Part shown: positions 43,205-51,783 of the stretch, piece by piece
How positions within the stretch are numbered: the first letter of the stretch is position 1
How the letters are laid out: the number at the start of each line of letters is the position of its first letter
Assembly (NCBI GenBank): GCA_947488085.1
Contig: CANKYI010000002.1
Coordinates: forward strand, 1-64,000
DNA length: 64,000 nucleotides
DNA from: an uncultured Erythrobacter sp.
Lineage (GTDB): Bacteria; Pseudomonadota; Alphaproteobacteria; Sphingomonadales; Sphingomonadaceae
Direction of reading: 5' to 3'
Notes under the pieces: generated by a model
Database searches by the model: none
Told to the model about the DNA's origin: nothing
What the model saw: the letters and a program-made list of their open reading frames with translations, nothing else
Program-made: the position numbers and the translations under genes

Positions 43205-45277
43205 CTAATTTAGAGCACCCGCTGACGCGGGGTTTGAACGCGGTTGATTATTAAGATCCAAACCAAGGGTTGGTGCCACAAGGTTCGTCAGCAAGTCCCC
43301 AGACGGTGCGAAGTCACCCGTTTGCGCACCCGGAACCTTGGTTGTGGATGTTCCCGCTATTACGGTTCTGATAGAAGTCGCCGGATATGTCTCGCCAGCG
43401 TTGATCACATTGTCCTTGATAGTGCCAGTGCCTAACGGTCCGTCCGCAGACCAATAGATATCTTGCAGGACATTGCAGGACGTCAATGTGAAGTCGTCCG
43501 GCGTATAGTCTTGAGATGACCGCAGCAGCATCGATTGGTTGGGTACAGTGTTGTGAGCAATCACGACATGGCTGTGATCAAAGGATAGCTGGATCAGATT
43601 TGGGTCGGGGATGTTGTGAATCGCATTGTCGATGATGAACCAATCGCGCGCGCCCGTTTCTTCGGTCACAAAGAATGCCTGGCCTTTGACCCCGGTCGCA
43701 TGAGTGAAGCCCCATACGACATTCTCTTCGGGTCCATTGACGTTCTGTTTAAACAGATCAGTGTGAACGTCGAAATAGGTGCTGAAAGTCTGGCCGCTCC
43801 CGGATACATCAATATTGGCAAATGCAACGCCCTTGTTTTGACCAAATGCCATGGCGGTTGCGCGACGTTCATTAGTCAGCACAGTCGCCGACCAGCCGGA
43901 AAAGCTATTGAGCCAATCAGCGACATCTTGAACGAAGTATCCCTCACCAGAAGAGAGGGGGTCGTAATCGGGAGCAGTTGCCGCGCTGTAGGCAGACTGT
44001 GTAGGCCTTACCCTAAAGGTGCCAATGGCCTGTCCGTTGACTTTGGCTGTAAAGGTGCGGACATTCGTCTCATTCCCTCCGGCAAGAGATAGGGTCGCCC
44101 CGGATGGACCGACAATTGTGAGCGATGGCACATAAGTCTGCCATGGATCAGTGCTATTCCAATTCGTGACACGATTATGCAGCGCGCACTCTGTATCCAT
44201 GAAGCAATCATTGTATCCATCGCGTATCGTGCAACCCAAAGCCAATGTTGATGAGCGGAACGGGTCGTTGACGTATTCACTATCGCAATTGGTGAACCAG
44301 CTTCCGGTCCCCGCCTCGACGAACATAAAGAAAGGACGCGTGCCTGCGCGCCAATAAGGCGATGATGCGGAGTTGATAAGCCGGACGCCTTCGAACCAGA
44401 TCCAGTTGTCTGTCGTCGCTTGCTCCTGCGCAATGCGTGACAGATGGACCACATCAAAGATGATGTTCGAGCCTTTGAAGTGTAGCCCTGCATAGAGCGG
44501 TCGAAAGCTGTTGGCGCCGTCTGACACAAAGGAGGGGAAGCCGAACTTTACCGGCGTTTCGGCCTCGATCATGCAGCGACCCGTTGCGCCATAGTAGTTG
44601 GGTGAGCGAGAAGGCAGGCTATAGAAGCCACTCGGGTCAGCCTCTGTGATGTTTATGTGAGGATTTTGCGCATTCACGCCTTTGAAGAAGTGCAGGGCAT
44701 TCGAAACGTTGTGATAGTTGGCGCCAACCACTTCCGGGGTACTGGGTGTTACGGTGACGGAGTAATCGTGAAGCGTTTCCACCGGGCAGTAAGAAAGAGG
44801 GCCAAGAACACGTCGTTGCATAGCGGGATCAGACGGCACTGCTTCGATGTAGAGATGTGCATCCCCAGTTTGGGAAACAGGCTTACTCAGTACGATCCAA
44901 TAGCCTAGGCATTGATATGTTGATCCATCGAAACGTGTAAATGTGCGGAATTCAGGCTCCGTTACATCCACGGTGTTGCCTTCGAAGTGAAAGCGCACTC
45001 GGTCGATCCCGCCGATTAGTGTCCCCCCATTATTCGCTAAAGCAAGTACGCCGACTTCCATCGAATCGGTAAAATGCTGATAGTCCGGTGTCAGCAAGCG
45101 CAAGGCGGGCTTTGCCGTAATGCGCAAGGGATCGGCTGGCGGCGCGCTGAACCCGGAGCCAGCAGTTCCGTCCCAAGCGCTTGAGGGTAGCAGTTCACTT
45201 TGGTGGATGAACTCGCCTGAAGCCATGATCTGCGATCGATGCCTCCCTGCGCCATGACCAAATCCAAATGAGACCAT
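43205..45277 (-). CDS. large beta-helix protein, possible tail/head-spike or polysaccharide-binding protein
   Basis: A 690-residue protein. It has no signal peptide. The middle (~180-640) shows the short, Asn/Gly/Thr/Val-rich rungs of a right-handed parallel beta-helix (RFHFEGNTVDVTEPEFRTFT, YAGLHFKGSNIIFDVVHLSR, WFIIDNAIHNIPDPNLIQLS, FDHSHVVIAHNTVPNQSMLL), and it ends in a segment NQPRSNPASAGALN like other such proteins. It overlaps by one base (TGATG) a gene resembling the GTA/phage spike-base family, so the two are coupled. Proteins of this shape bind or cut surface polysaccharides. Polysaccharide lyase, acetyl-esterase or pure adhesin are the alternatives; I see no catalytic motif with certainty. 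Confidence 0.7.
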   Translation of the reverse strand: MVSFGFGHGAGRHRSQIMASGEFIHQSELLPSSAWDGTAGSGFSAPPADPLRITAKPALRLLTPDYQHFTDSMEVGVLALANNGGTLIGGIDRVRFHFEGNTVDVTEPEFRTFTRFDGSTYQCLGYWIVLSKPVSQTGDAHLYIEAVPSDPAMQRRVLGPLSYCPVETLHDYSVTVTPSTPEVVGANYHNVSNALHFFKGVNAQNPHINITEADPSGFYSLPSRSPNYYGATGRCMIEAETPVKFGFPSFVSDGANSFRPLYAGLHFKGSNIIFDVVHLSRIAQEQATTDNWIWFEGVRLINSASSPYWRAGTRPFFMFVEAGTGSWFTNCDSEYVNDPFRSSTLALGCTIRDGYNDCFMDTECALHNRVTNWNSTDPWQTYVPSLTIVGPSGATLSLAGGNETNVRTFTAKVNGQAIGTFRVRPTQSAYSAATAPDYDPLSSGEGYFVQDVADWLNSFSGWSATVLTNERRATAMAFGQNKGVAFANIDVSGSGQTFSTYFDVHTDLFKQNVNGPEENVVWGFTHATGVKGQAFFVTEETGARDWFIIDNAIHNIPDPNLIQLSFDHSHVVIAHNTVPNQSMLLRSSQDYTPDDFTLTSCNVLQDIYWSADGPLGTGTIKDNVINAGETYPATSIRTVIAGTSTTKVPGAQTGDFAPSGDLLTNLVAPTLGLDLNNQPRSNPASAGALN

Positions 45278-45546
45278 CAGGCAAGCCCCACAATGTCTGA
45301 TGCCGTTGTGCCAGTGGCGCGAACAGCGCGAGTGCGAATGTCTATTATGCTGCCGCCGACGACATTGCGAAGTGTGACGTCATTTTCCGATCCGACGGAC
45401 CTGAGTACGATGTTGCCACCTGTGCCAACGTACAAGGCCTTCGTCGCCTGGCTCAGATCGTTCGTGTCATCCGGAGTGATTTGGAAACAATCAGAAGCGG
45501 GAGCGGTGACGCTGTCTACGGCACTTGCGAAAGGGTCCTCAAACAT
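45277..45546 (-). CDS. spike-base-like protein (GTA/phage type)
   Basis: An 89-residue protein. It reads MFEDPFASAVDSVTAPASDC, then TKALYVGTGGNIVLRS, NDVTLRNVVGGSIIDIRTRA and VRATGTTASDIVGLA. This compact pattern (ALYVGTGG..., VTxxNVxxG...IRxxxVxATGTTAxDIV) is that of the small 'spike base' proteins known from phages and from the Rhodobacter capsulatus gene transfer agent (Rcc01079/GhsA family). ATG 45546 has AAGGA at good distance; a 27-codon extension upstream lacks one. It is coupled to the large beta-helix gene. No other virion gene is in the window. Confidence 0.7.
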   Translation of the reverse strand: MFEDPFASAVDSVTAPASDCFQITPDDTNDLSQATKALYVGTGGNIVLRSVGSENDVTLRNVVGGSIIDIRTRAVRATGTTASDIVGLA

Positions 45547-45691
45547 TGCAATTCCTTGTGTTGCGAACAAAACAAGAACACATTTATCAGGGGATTGCTC
45601 TGTAGGAAAATCTATTCTCGTCAACAAACGGGTGGAGTAAAATGAGATATCTTGCTTGGCACTGCATAGGCGTCACCCTATAGGCTCCGCC

Positions 45692-47092
45692 ATGGCTACA
45701 ACGCGAATTCAGCCGTTACCCAGGCTACGGCCAGTGCAGCAGACCTTAGTTCAACCTGGGTCGCGGTTGACAGGGCTTGCCTTGATCATGCCAGCTTTGG
45801 TGTTGTTCTATGCTGCATTGATGCCCTCTGAATTTCGGTTGGTGATTGCGGATCAAACCTTTTATCCGCCGCGTCTTGCCAGCATCCTTGTGCTTCCCGC
45901 GATTATTTGGCGGCTTGCCGCTCGCGAGGTGCGACTGACGATCTGGGATGGATTTGTTTTTTTTGCTTCGCTGTGGATGATGGTCTCGTTCATGGTTGTC
46001 TATGGGCCAGAAAGCGGACTCCTACGTGGTGCTGCACTCGGATATGATGTGGCGATGCCGTACCTAATTGGACGGCTTAGCTTTCGTGATGCAACTGATC
46101 TGCGGCGGTTCCTCGTGTACGCAGCGCCTGGACTGTTCGTTGCGGGCGGTACACTGCTTCTCGAAGTTATTGCGGGTCAGCCGCTGGTGCGACCGGCCGC
46201 TGCTGCAATATTCGGACCGCTTCCATTCTACGAAAACGGGGTCGCAGTAGGCTCGCGTGGCATCGTAATGGAGGCTCGCCTCGGCATTTTGCGAGCGACT
46301 GGACCATTCTCTCACCCCATTCTTGCAGGTGTTTTTCTTGCAAGCTTCCTGCCGCTATACTTTGCATCCAGTCTACGCAAATGGCCGGGATATTCTGGGG
46401 TGATTGCGTCCATTTTTGGAATATTCTCGGTCAGCTCGACAGCTATTCTGGCCTTTCTAATTGGGCTTGCACTCTTGTTTGTTGACTGGTTCCAAAGGAT
46501 TATTGAATTCCTGTCTTGGAAGATTTTTATCGCTGTGATCGGTACGGCTGTTTTGGCGGTTCAATTGGCTAGTCAGAACGGGATTGTGCCGATTATCACC
46601 CGTTACACATTCAACTCTCAGTCAGCGCGATACCGCCGTTTCATTTGGGAGTTTGGTAGCGAGTCTGTTGCAAATCACCCTTGGTTTGGAATTGGCTTCA
46701 AAGCCTATGCGCGGCCGGATTGGATGAACTCGCCGAGTGTCGATAATCATTGGTTGCTGTTGGCCATCCGGTTCGGAGTCATTCCTTCTTACTCTCTATT
46801 CATCGTTACCCTCGCTGGGATTGTTTTGCTTTCCATAGCCGCCGCAAAGAAACCCGAACTGGATCGAAGAATGTTTGTGGGCCTCGCAATTTCCTTGTTC
46901 ACTGTGGGCCTGTTGGGGTTTTCGGTAGCGTTGTTCAGCGGTCTGCAGGCATGGTTTTACATGATGATGGCAATTGCGATTTCGCTGGGCACAAACAAGA
47001 TGATTCAAGCTCGCCGTGTGACTCTGCCAGCGCATCGGTCGTTGCGTGAAAAGATGCCATTGACCTTTAAGGGCGAACGACGCGCACCGTGA
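45692..47092 (+). CDS. O-antigen ligase-superfamily membrane protein / exopolysaccharide polymerase
   Basis: A 466-residue inner-membrane protein with about 12 helices and a central cytoplasmic/periplasmic loop (ARYRRFIWEFGSESVANHPW, FGIGFKAYARPDWMNSPSVD, NHWLLLAIRFG) that matches the Wzy/EPS polymerase group. It probably links repeat units. ATG 45692 is chosen because the predicted 12 extra residues before it have no ribosome-binding site. The sulfotransferase gene downstream overlaps its stop (GTGA), so the two are coupled. Confidence 0.82.
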   Translation: MATTRIQPLPRLRPVQQTLVQPGSRLTGLALIMPALVLFYAALMPSEFRLVIADQTFYPPRLASILVLPAIIWRLAAREVRLTIWDGFVFFASLWMMVSFMVVYGPESGLLRGAALGYDVAMPYLIGRLSFRDATDLRRFLVYAAPGLFVAGGTLLLEVIAGQPLVRPAAAAIFGPLPFYENGVAVGSRGIVMEARLGILRATGPFSHPILAGVFLASFLPLYFASSLRKWPGYSGVIASIFGIFSVSSTAILAFLIGLALLFVDWFQRIIEFLSWKIFIAVIGTAVLAVQLASQNGIVPIITRYTFNSQSARYRRFIWEFGSESVANHPWFGIGFKAYARPDWMNSPSVDNHWLLLAIRFGVIPSYSLFIVTLAGIVLLSIAAAKKPELDRRMFVGLAISLFTVGLLGFSVALFSGLQAWFYMMMAIAISLGTNKMIQARRVTLPAHRSLREKMPLTFKGERRAP

Positions 47093-47937
47093 ACGAGCCG
47101 TTGATCATACTGGGGATGCACCGGTCAGGTACATCCATGCTGACACGCATATTGCGCGAGCAAGGTGTGTTTTTGGGCCACGAGATTATTTCCGACGATG
47201 AAGCGCGCTTTTTTGTCGATCTGAACCGCTGGGTGTTGAGGATTGCCGGAACAGATTGGGACAATCCGCTGCCGGCGCTCAAGATGCTTGAGAGCACTGA
47301 TCACAACGATCGGATCGCTGATTACCTCGCTACCCGAATGTCAGGCTTGCGAACCTATACGTATCTTGGTCCCAAATCCCTTGCCGCCGGCATGCGCATC
47401 GGGACACATCTTCCATTTCTCTGGGGCTTCAAGGATCCGCGCTCCAGCATCACTTTACCAATTTGGTTGAAGCTCTTTCCTAATGCTAAACTGCTTCGCA
47501 TTCAGCGTCACGGGATGGATGTAGCTGCCAGTTTGCAGACACGCCAAAAAAAGGTTCTCACACCATTGCTTGGCCAATATGCTCGTGCTGTGCGACTGGG
47601 CCTGCGTGATCCCGCTCGCACACATATCGTCGGATCGGTGCGCAGTGCAACTCTACGAGGCGGAGTGGAGTTGTGGTCGGAATATGAAGGTGCGCTCGAT
47701 AAGAGCCTCGCTCAGATTCCGTCAGAGCAGCAAATGACTTTGCGCTATGAGGACTATCTTTCCGACTTTGACGCTCTCCATCAAAAGGTAGCGAATTTTA
47801 TCGGAATTGATCCGTCCGTTCCCTTACCATCCGGCATTGAGCCCAACCCAAGTCGCGCTTTTGCTTTTCGTAAGAAACCGGAATTGATTGCTGAGGCTGA
47901 AAAATTTACCGCTGTCTTTGCTCGTCACGGATATTGA
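47089..47937 (+). CDS. sulfotransferase family protein 1
   Basis: A 282-residue PAPS-dependent sulfotransferase. The 5'-phosphosulfate loop is LIILGMHRSGTSMLTRILRE; the 3'-phosphate region fits AKLLRIQRHGMDVAASLQTR; FKDPRSSITLPIWLKLFP is the intervening conserved segment. It moves sulfate from PAPS to sugar hydroxyls. Its start is coupled to the polymerase gene. With a second sulfotransferase 10 bp away on the other strand, it suggests a sulfated exopolysaccharide. Confidence 0.88.
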   Translation: MNEPLIILGMHRSGTSMLTRILREQGVFLGHEIISDDEARFFVDLNRWVLRIAGTDWDNPLPALKMLESTDHNDRIADYLATRMSGLRTYTYLGPKSLAAGMRIGTHLPFLWGFKDPRSSITLPIWLKLFPNAKLLRIQRHGMDVAASLQTRQKKVLTPLLGQYARAVRLGLRDPARTHIVGSVRSATLRGGVELWSEYEGALDKSLAQIPSEQQMTLRYEDYLSDFDALHQKVANFIGIDPSVPLPSGIEPNPSRAFAFRKKPELIAEAEKFTAVFARHGY

Positions 47938-47947
47938 GAAACGGGGG

Positions 47948-48883
47948 CTAGCGCGACCTAAGCTTTGCCAAGGCCGATTGAAGCATCGTCTCGTCCTCAT
48001 CTGAAAGGAGCCTTGCAGGCCGCGTTTCGAACGCTGCCGGAACGTCAAGGCGGTCACGCAGATAACAGCCATGATCAGCAGAAAAACTCGCGATTCTTTG
48101 AAGCGTTTGCCTTGGCTCGGCGCATAATTCCGAATAATCGATCGAAAGCAAACGATCAGTTCCCACTACTTCTATGTCCTGCGCAATGTCCTGTGCGACA
48201 CCTTCAACTTGAGCGATGGCTCTTAAGGTATCCGCCCTTCCAGCATATTGCGTGGCCAACCTCGGCCGCACCGACCACCAATCGTCATGATGCTTCTCTG
48301 GCCCCCCTGATTGGCGTTCTGCTCGCAAAATCGAACGCGCGTTGTCGAGAGTATCGCGCCTTACTTCAATAAATAATGCGTCGGGCCACACCTGATCCAT
48401 CAGCATCAGACGATTTGAATGCATAACATTCTTGTTGAGGAAGGGCGCATCCAAGCTCTGAGAGATGCCCGAAGCTAAGCGCCGCAAAGCATCAACGGAA
48501 TTCTCCGAGACGCAACTTCCGTCGGTCCACGGCCCATCATCCAGCCATCGTTGCCAAACCCAGCCTCCCTCATTGGGCGCGCCCCACCCGTCAATATGGC
48601 CAAAGCGGCTGGAGAAATCGCCTTGCCAATTTTTAATCTGGCTTCGAAACAGTCTCGTCGCGGCCAGTGGTGTTTTGAAGAACCGATGTGCGGCGTTCGA
48701 AATGTAAGCGAAGTAATACTTCGTGATCATCAGCTCATAGAGAAGCGAGGTCCCTGAACGGGGTGCGCCAATAATGAAGATCGGCTTGTGCTGCTCTGCC
48801 GAGTTTCGCATTAAACGACGCTCAAACGGATTCATGGCCGCGTGTGCAACGGAGCGAGTGACGCCGATCGCTAGACGCTTCAT
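47948..48883 (-). CDS. sulfotransferase family protein 2
   Basis: A 311-residue protein of the same superfamily: PAPS loop PIFIIGAPRSGTSLLYELMI, later WPDALFIEVRRDTLDNARSI and DRLLSIDYSELCAEPRQTLQ, which carry the 3'-phosphate and second conserved blocks. It overlaps the downstream end of the upstream glycosyltransferase gene by four bases (ATGA at 48880). It is convergent with sulfotransferase 1. Substrate unknown; a sugar of the local polysaccharide is the best guess. Confidence 0.88.
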   Translation of the reverse strand: MKRLAIGVTRSVAHAAMNPFERRLMRNSAEQHKPIFIIGAPRSGTSLLYELMITKYYFAYISNAAHRFFKTPLAATRLFRSQIKNWQGDFSSRFGHIDGWGAPNEGGWVWQRWLDDGPWTDGSCVSENSVDALRRLASGISQSLDAPFLNKNVMHSNRLMLMDQVWPDALFIEVRRDTLDNARSILRAERQSGGPEKHHDDWWSVRPRLATQYAGRADTLRAIAQVEGVAQDIAQDIEVVGTDRLLSIDYSELCAEPRQTLQRIASFSADHGCYLRDRLDVPAAFETRPARLLSDEDETMLQSALAKLRSR

Positions 48884-49914
48884 CTTTGCACGTTTTCCGG
48901 GTCCGGAAGATCAACAGACTGACCACGAGGCAAGGCCACTAATGCGCTCAGCAGATACTTGAACCGAGCCCACCATGGTTTTGTGTTTTCAGTTACTCGC
49001 AAGCCGTTCAGCAAGGCCAGAATTCCGTAATAAGGCGCACGGATGAAGTCGCGCAAAGCCATCAGGATTGCCGCTAGCCATGCGACAAGACTTCCGCGCG
49101 TCAAACGAAAGAAGAGGATTTGCCCACGCGTCATCTCGACCGCTTTCCATTCACTCATATGAGCAGTGCTTGCCGCACCATGATGAAGGATTTCGGCATC
49201 AGGATTATAGACCACGTCCCATCCTGCCCGCTTGGCTCTGTGGCACCACTCAATTTCCTCACCATACATGAAGAAGCGGGTGTCAAGCCCGCCGATTGCC
49301 TCAAACACTTCGCGTCTGACAAACATGAAACAACCGGAAACGCTGTCGACCTTATGCGCGAGATCCTTAGGCAGGCTTGCGTAACGTGTGTCCCCTAGCA
49401 TCGGGATTTTGCGCTGGAGCGTGTTGCTGACGACGAGATTATAAGCGAATTGCCTGAGCGTCAGAAACCGCATCATACTGGATTGTTGGGTCCCATCGTC
49501 AAGCCATACGCGTGAGCCCATTATTCCAGTCATTGGGCTCTCAGACATATGCCGCATCGCGGCTGGAAGCGTTTCGGCGTAAATCTCTGCGTCTGGGTTA
49601 AGCAAGAGAATATGACGCCCGCTTGCTTGCTCAACCCCTATCGTATTTCCAAAGGCGAAACCGCCATTGGTTGGGCTGTCAATGACTGTGATCTCTGGAA
49701 ATTCGGCCCTTAAAGCCGATCCGCTTCCGTCGCTTGATTGATTATCGACTACGATAATTTCCACCGCGAACTCGTCTGAATGCTCGAAGATGGACCGGAC
49801 GCAGGCCAGCGTCATTTCGCGTGTGTTGTAGCTGACGATCACGACGGAAATATCGTGGGTCACATTGCCGCGCAAACGCACTCGTGTGCTCAAAGAGCGC
49901 GTATCTGTGGTCAT
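48880..49914 (-). CDS. family 2 glycosyltransferase (rhamnosyltransferase-like)
   Basis: A 344-residue GT-A enzyme. ISVVIVSYNTREMTLACVRS, EIIVVDNQSSDGS, NGGFAFGNTIGVEQASGRHI followed by LLLNPDAEI (DxD-like), and SGCFMFVRREVFEAIGGLDT with FMYGEEIEWCHRAKRAGWDV (catalytic E/D region). Two C-terminal hydrophobic segments may tether it to the membrane. The sequence type is close to WbbL rhamnosyltransferases, consistent with the rhamnose genes. Coupled to sulfotransferase 2. Confidence 0.9.
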   Translation of the reverse strand: MTTDTRSLSTRVRLRGNVTHDISVVIVSYNTREMTLACVRSIFEHSDEFAVEIIVVDNQSSDGSGSALRAEFPEITVIDSPTNGGFAFGNTIGVEQASGRHILLLNPDAEIYAETLPAAMRHMSESPMTGIMGSRVWLDDGTQQSSMMRFLTLRQFAYNLVVSNTLQRKIPMLGDTRYASLPKDLAHKVDSVSGCFMFVRREVFEAIGGLDTRFFMYGEEIEWCHRAKRAGWDVVYNPDAEILHHGAASTAHMSEWKAVEMTRGQILFFRLTRGSLVAWLAAILMALRDFIRAPYYGILALLNGLRVTENTKPWWARFKYLLSALVALPRGQSVDLPDPENVQR

Positions 49915-50019
49915 CAGTGTTTTGGGCCCTGTAAAGAACTGTCAGGCAGGAGAGAGCGTCGCGATAAATCGGACGCGGCGCTATTTCAATCTGTTTCCCG
50001 CTGGGTTATCGGGCGCCAC

Positions 50020-51045
50020 ATGGCGAGTTGTGCTGACCTGAAAGCTAGTTTGACGGTGCGGCAGCTGCCCGCGAGCGAGGCACGCGAATACCTGACCACC
50101 GCAACAACAGCAAGTTGGCGGCAATTTCCCGCCTATTCATCGGTTGCAGCGAGCTGCTCGGGCTCGGAAAGCTGCTACTTTCTGGTCAGTGACAGTTCTA
50201 CTGCAATCGCCGTGGCAAATGTACGCATCAAACGCCTCCCAATAGTGCAAGCTGGCATCGCGATGATCGCGCAGGGACCCGTGATGCTTAAGGGTGAACC
50301 GGCTTTGCGAGACGTGGTCATTCAGACCCTTTCCGATCATGTTGTCGGCACATTAGGATTAACCTTACGGATCAACCCAGCGGTTGAAATTAACTCACGT
50401 GAACACAAATTTCCGGTGCCATTCCGGCCGCTCCCATCATCCGAATATGAGACGTTTCTGATTGATCTTGCGCCAAGCATTGATGATCTTCGTAAGCGCT
50501 TGAATGGCAAATGGCGGACAGACCTGCGACGCGGCGAGAAAGCGGAGGTTGTCATTACACGCTCCTCCTGCACCAAAGACTTTGCGGCGTTCCAACCTTT
50601 GCTAGACGACCTTTCAAAAAGTAAGGGATTTGCCGTTCCCCAAGATGCGCTCTTTTTTGCAAAAGTCGCCGACGAGGCCGAAAGTGAGGAGAAAATTGAG
50701 GTTCATCTCGCATATCATCAAGGGCGCGTTATCGGTGGGCATGTTGGCGCATTTACCGGCGATATGGCCGTTTATCTGATTGGTGCAGTGAATGATGAAG
50801 GCCGTGATTTGCGCGCGTCTTTTTTGTTGCAATGGTCGGTGATTCAATACGCCAAAAGCCTCGGCATGAGATGGTACGATCTGGGCGGCGCAAATGAAGC
50901 CGACAATCCGCACGTCTATCGCTTCAAAAAGCGCATGGGTGGGATACATTACGTCGGTGCCCCAGTCTTGGAATCTGAGGCAGCCTGGCCCTGCGGCCAG
51001 ATTGTTCGGCTCGCTGAGCAATTGTATACCCGTGTGAAAGGGTAG
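50020..51045 (+). CDS. GNAT/FemAB-like acyltransferase
   Basis: A 341-residue protein with the double-GNAT look of the FemAB family (Acetyltransf_6): FLIDLAPSIDDLRKRLNGKW then RTDLRRGEKAEVVIT, and GRVIGGHVGAFTGDMAVYLI, LGMRWYDLGGANEADNPHVY, RFKKRMGG in the second half. Members transfer amino-acyl or acyl groups, in polysaccharide loci probably to amino sugars. ATG 50020 was preferred over an open frame 80 codons earlier that lies opposite the glycosyltransferase. The next gene follows after 7 bp. Confidence 0.82.
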   Translation: MASCADLKASLTVRQLPASEAREYLTTATTASWRQFPAYSSVAASCSGSESCYFLVSDSSTAIAVANVRIKRLPIVQAGIAMIAQGPVMLKGEPALRDVVIQTLSDHVVGTLGLTLRINPAVEINSREHKFPVPFRPLPSSEYETFLIDLAPSIDDLRKRLNGKWRTDLRRGEKAEVVITRSSCTKDFAAFQPLLDDLSKSKGFAVPQDALFFAKVADEAESEEKIEVHLAYHQGRVIGGHVGAFTGDMAVYLIGAVNDEGRDLRASFLLQWSVIQYAKSLGMRWYDLGGANEADNPHVYRFKKRMGGIHYVGAPVLESEAAWPCGQIVRLAEQLYTRVKG

Positions 51046-51052
51046 TGTCTCA

Positions 51053-51715
51053 GTGAGCTTGATTCTTAATTTTCACGGGATTGGTAGCCCCGACCGGCCA
51101 TATGAGGCTGGTGAGGAGCCGTACTGGATCAGTGAAGAGCAATTCACGAGCTTCCTCGATTTTGCGCAAAGTGCTTCAACGCCCATCAAGATAACCTTTG
51201 ATGATGGGAATGGCAGTGACTTTAGCATTGCGGTACCCGAACTGCGCCAGAGGGGCATCAAGGCAACATTTTTTGTGTTGGCCGGGAAGCTTGACCAAGC
51301 CGGCTACTTATCATCTTGCCAAGCAGTTGAAATCGATACCGATCCGCTCTTTTTGATTGGGTCGCACGGCATGGATCACCAGCCTTGGCCTGAGCTATCG
51401 CAAGATGAACTGCTGCGTGAAACGGCCCATTCCCAGCAAATCCTGTCACAGCTATGCGGTCGCCCAATCACTGAAGTAGGGTTGCCGTTTGGACGATATG
51501 ACCGGCGGACACTGAAGCGTCTTATCGAACAAGGGTACAAGACGATCTATTCTAGTGACGGTTCTCCCAGGTTCACTTCGGACAATCCGATTCCAAGGTT
51601 TAGCCCGCGCAAGACGACCAGCCTTTCTGATCTCCGCACGCTGGTTCGAAATGGCGATTCCGTTGCGAGCCGTCTCAAGCGCGAGGCGATCTTGCGGGTT
51701 AAGGCGCTGCGGTAG
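51053..51715 (+). CDS. polysaccharide deacetylase (NodB-type)
   Basis: A 220-residue NodB-domain protein: metal-binding Asp in IKITFDDGNGSDFSIAVPEL, the H-x-x-x-H pair in IGSHGMDHQPWPELS, and GLPFGRYDRRTLKRLIEQGY. It removes acetyl from an amino sugar. No signal peptide is present, so it acts in the cytoplasm on a precursor. Start GTG 51053. It pairs with the FemAB-like gene just before it: deacetylation followed by another acylation is one reading. Confidence 0.87.
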   Translation: MSLILNFHGIGSPDRPYEAGEEPYWISEEQFTSFLDFAQSASTPIKITFDDGNGSDFSIAVPELRQRGIKATFFVLAGKLDQAGYLSSCQAVEIDTDPLFLIGSHGMDHQPWPELSQDELLRETAHSQQILSQLCGRPITEVGLPFGRYDRRTLKRLIEQGYKTIYSSDGSPRFTSDNPIPRFSPRKTTSLSDLRTLVRNGDSVASRLKREAILRVKALR

Positions 51716-51783
51716 TAGCTACCTCAGACGATTGTTGCGGCCAGAACAGGCGACCGCTAAGCGCTAGGCTATTAGGGGGCTTC

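Noticed and set aside
49780-50019. 80-residue extension of the FemAB-like protein
   Set aside because: It runs antisense to the glycosyltransferase N-terminus and has no ribosome-binding site; ATG 50020 begins the conserved domain.
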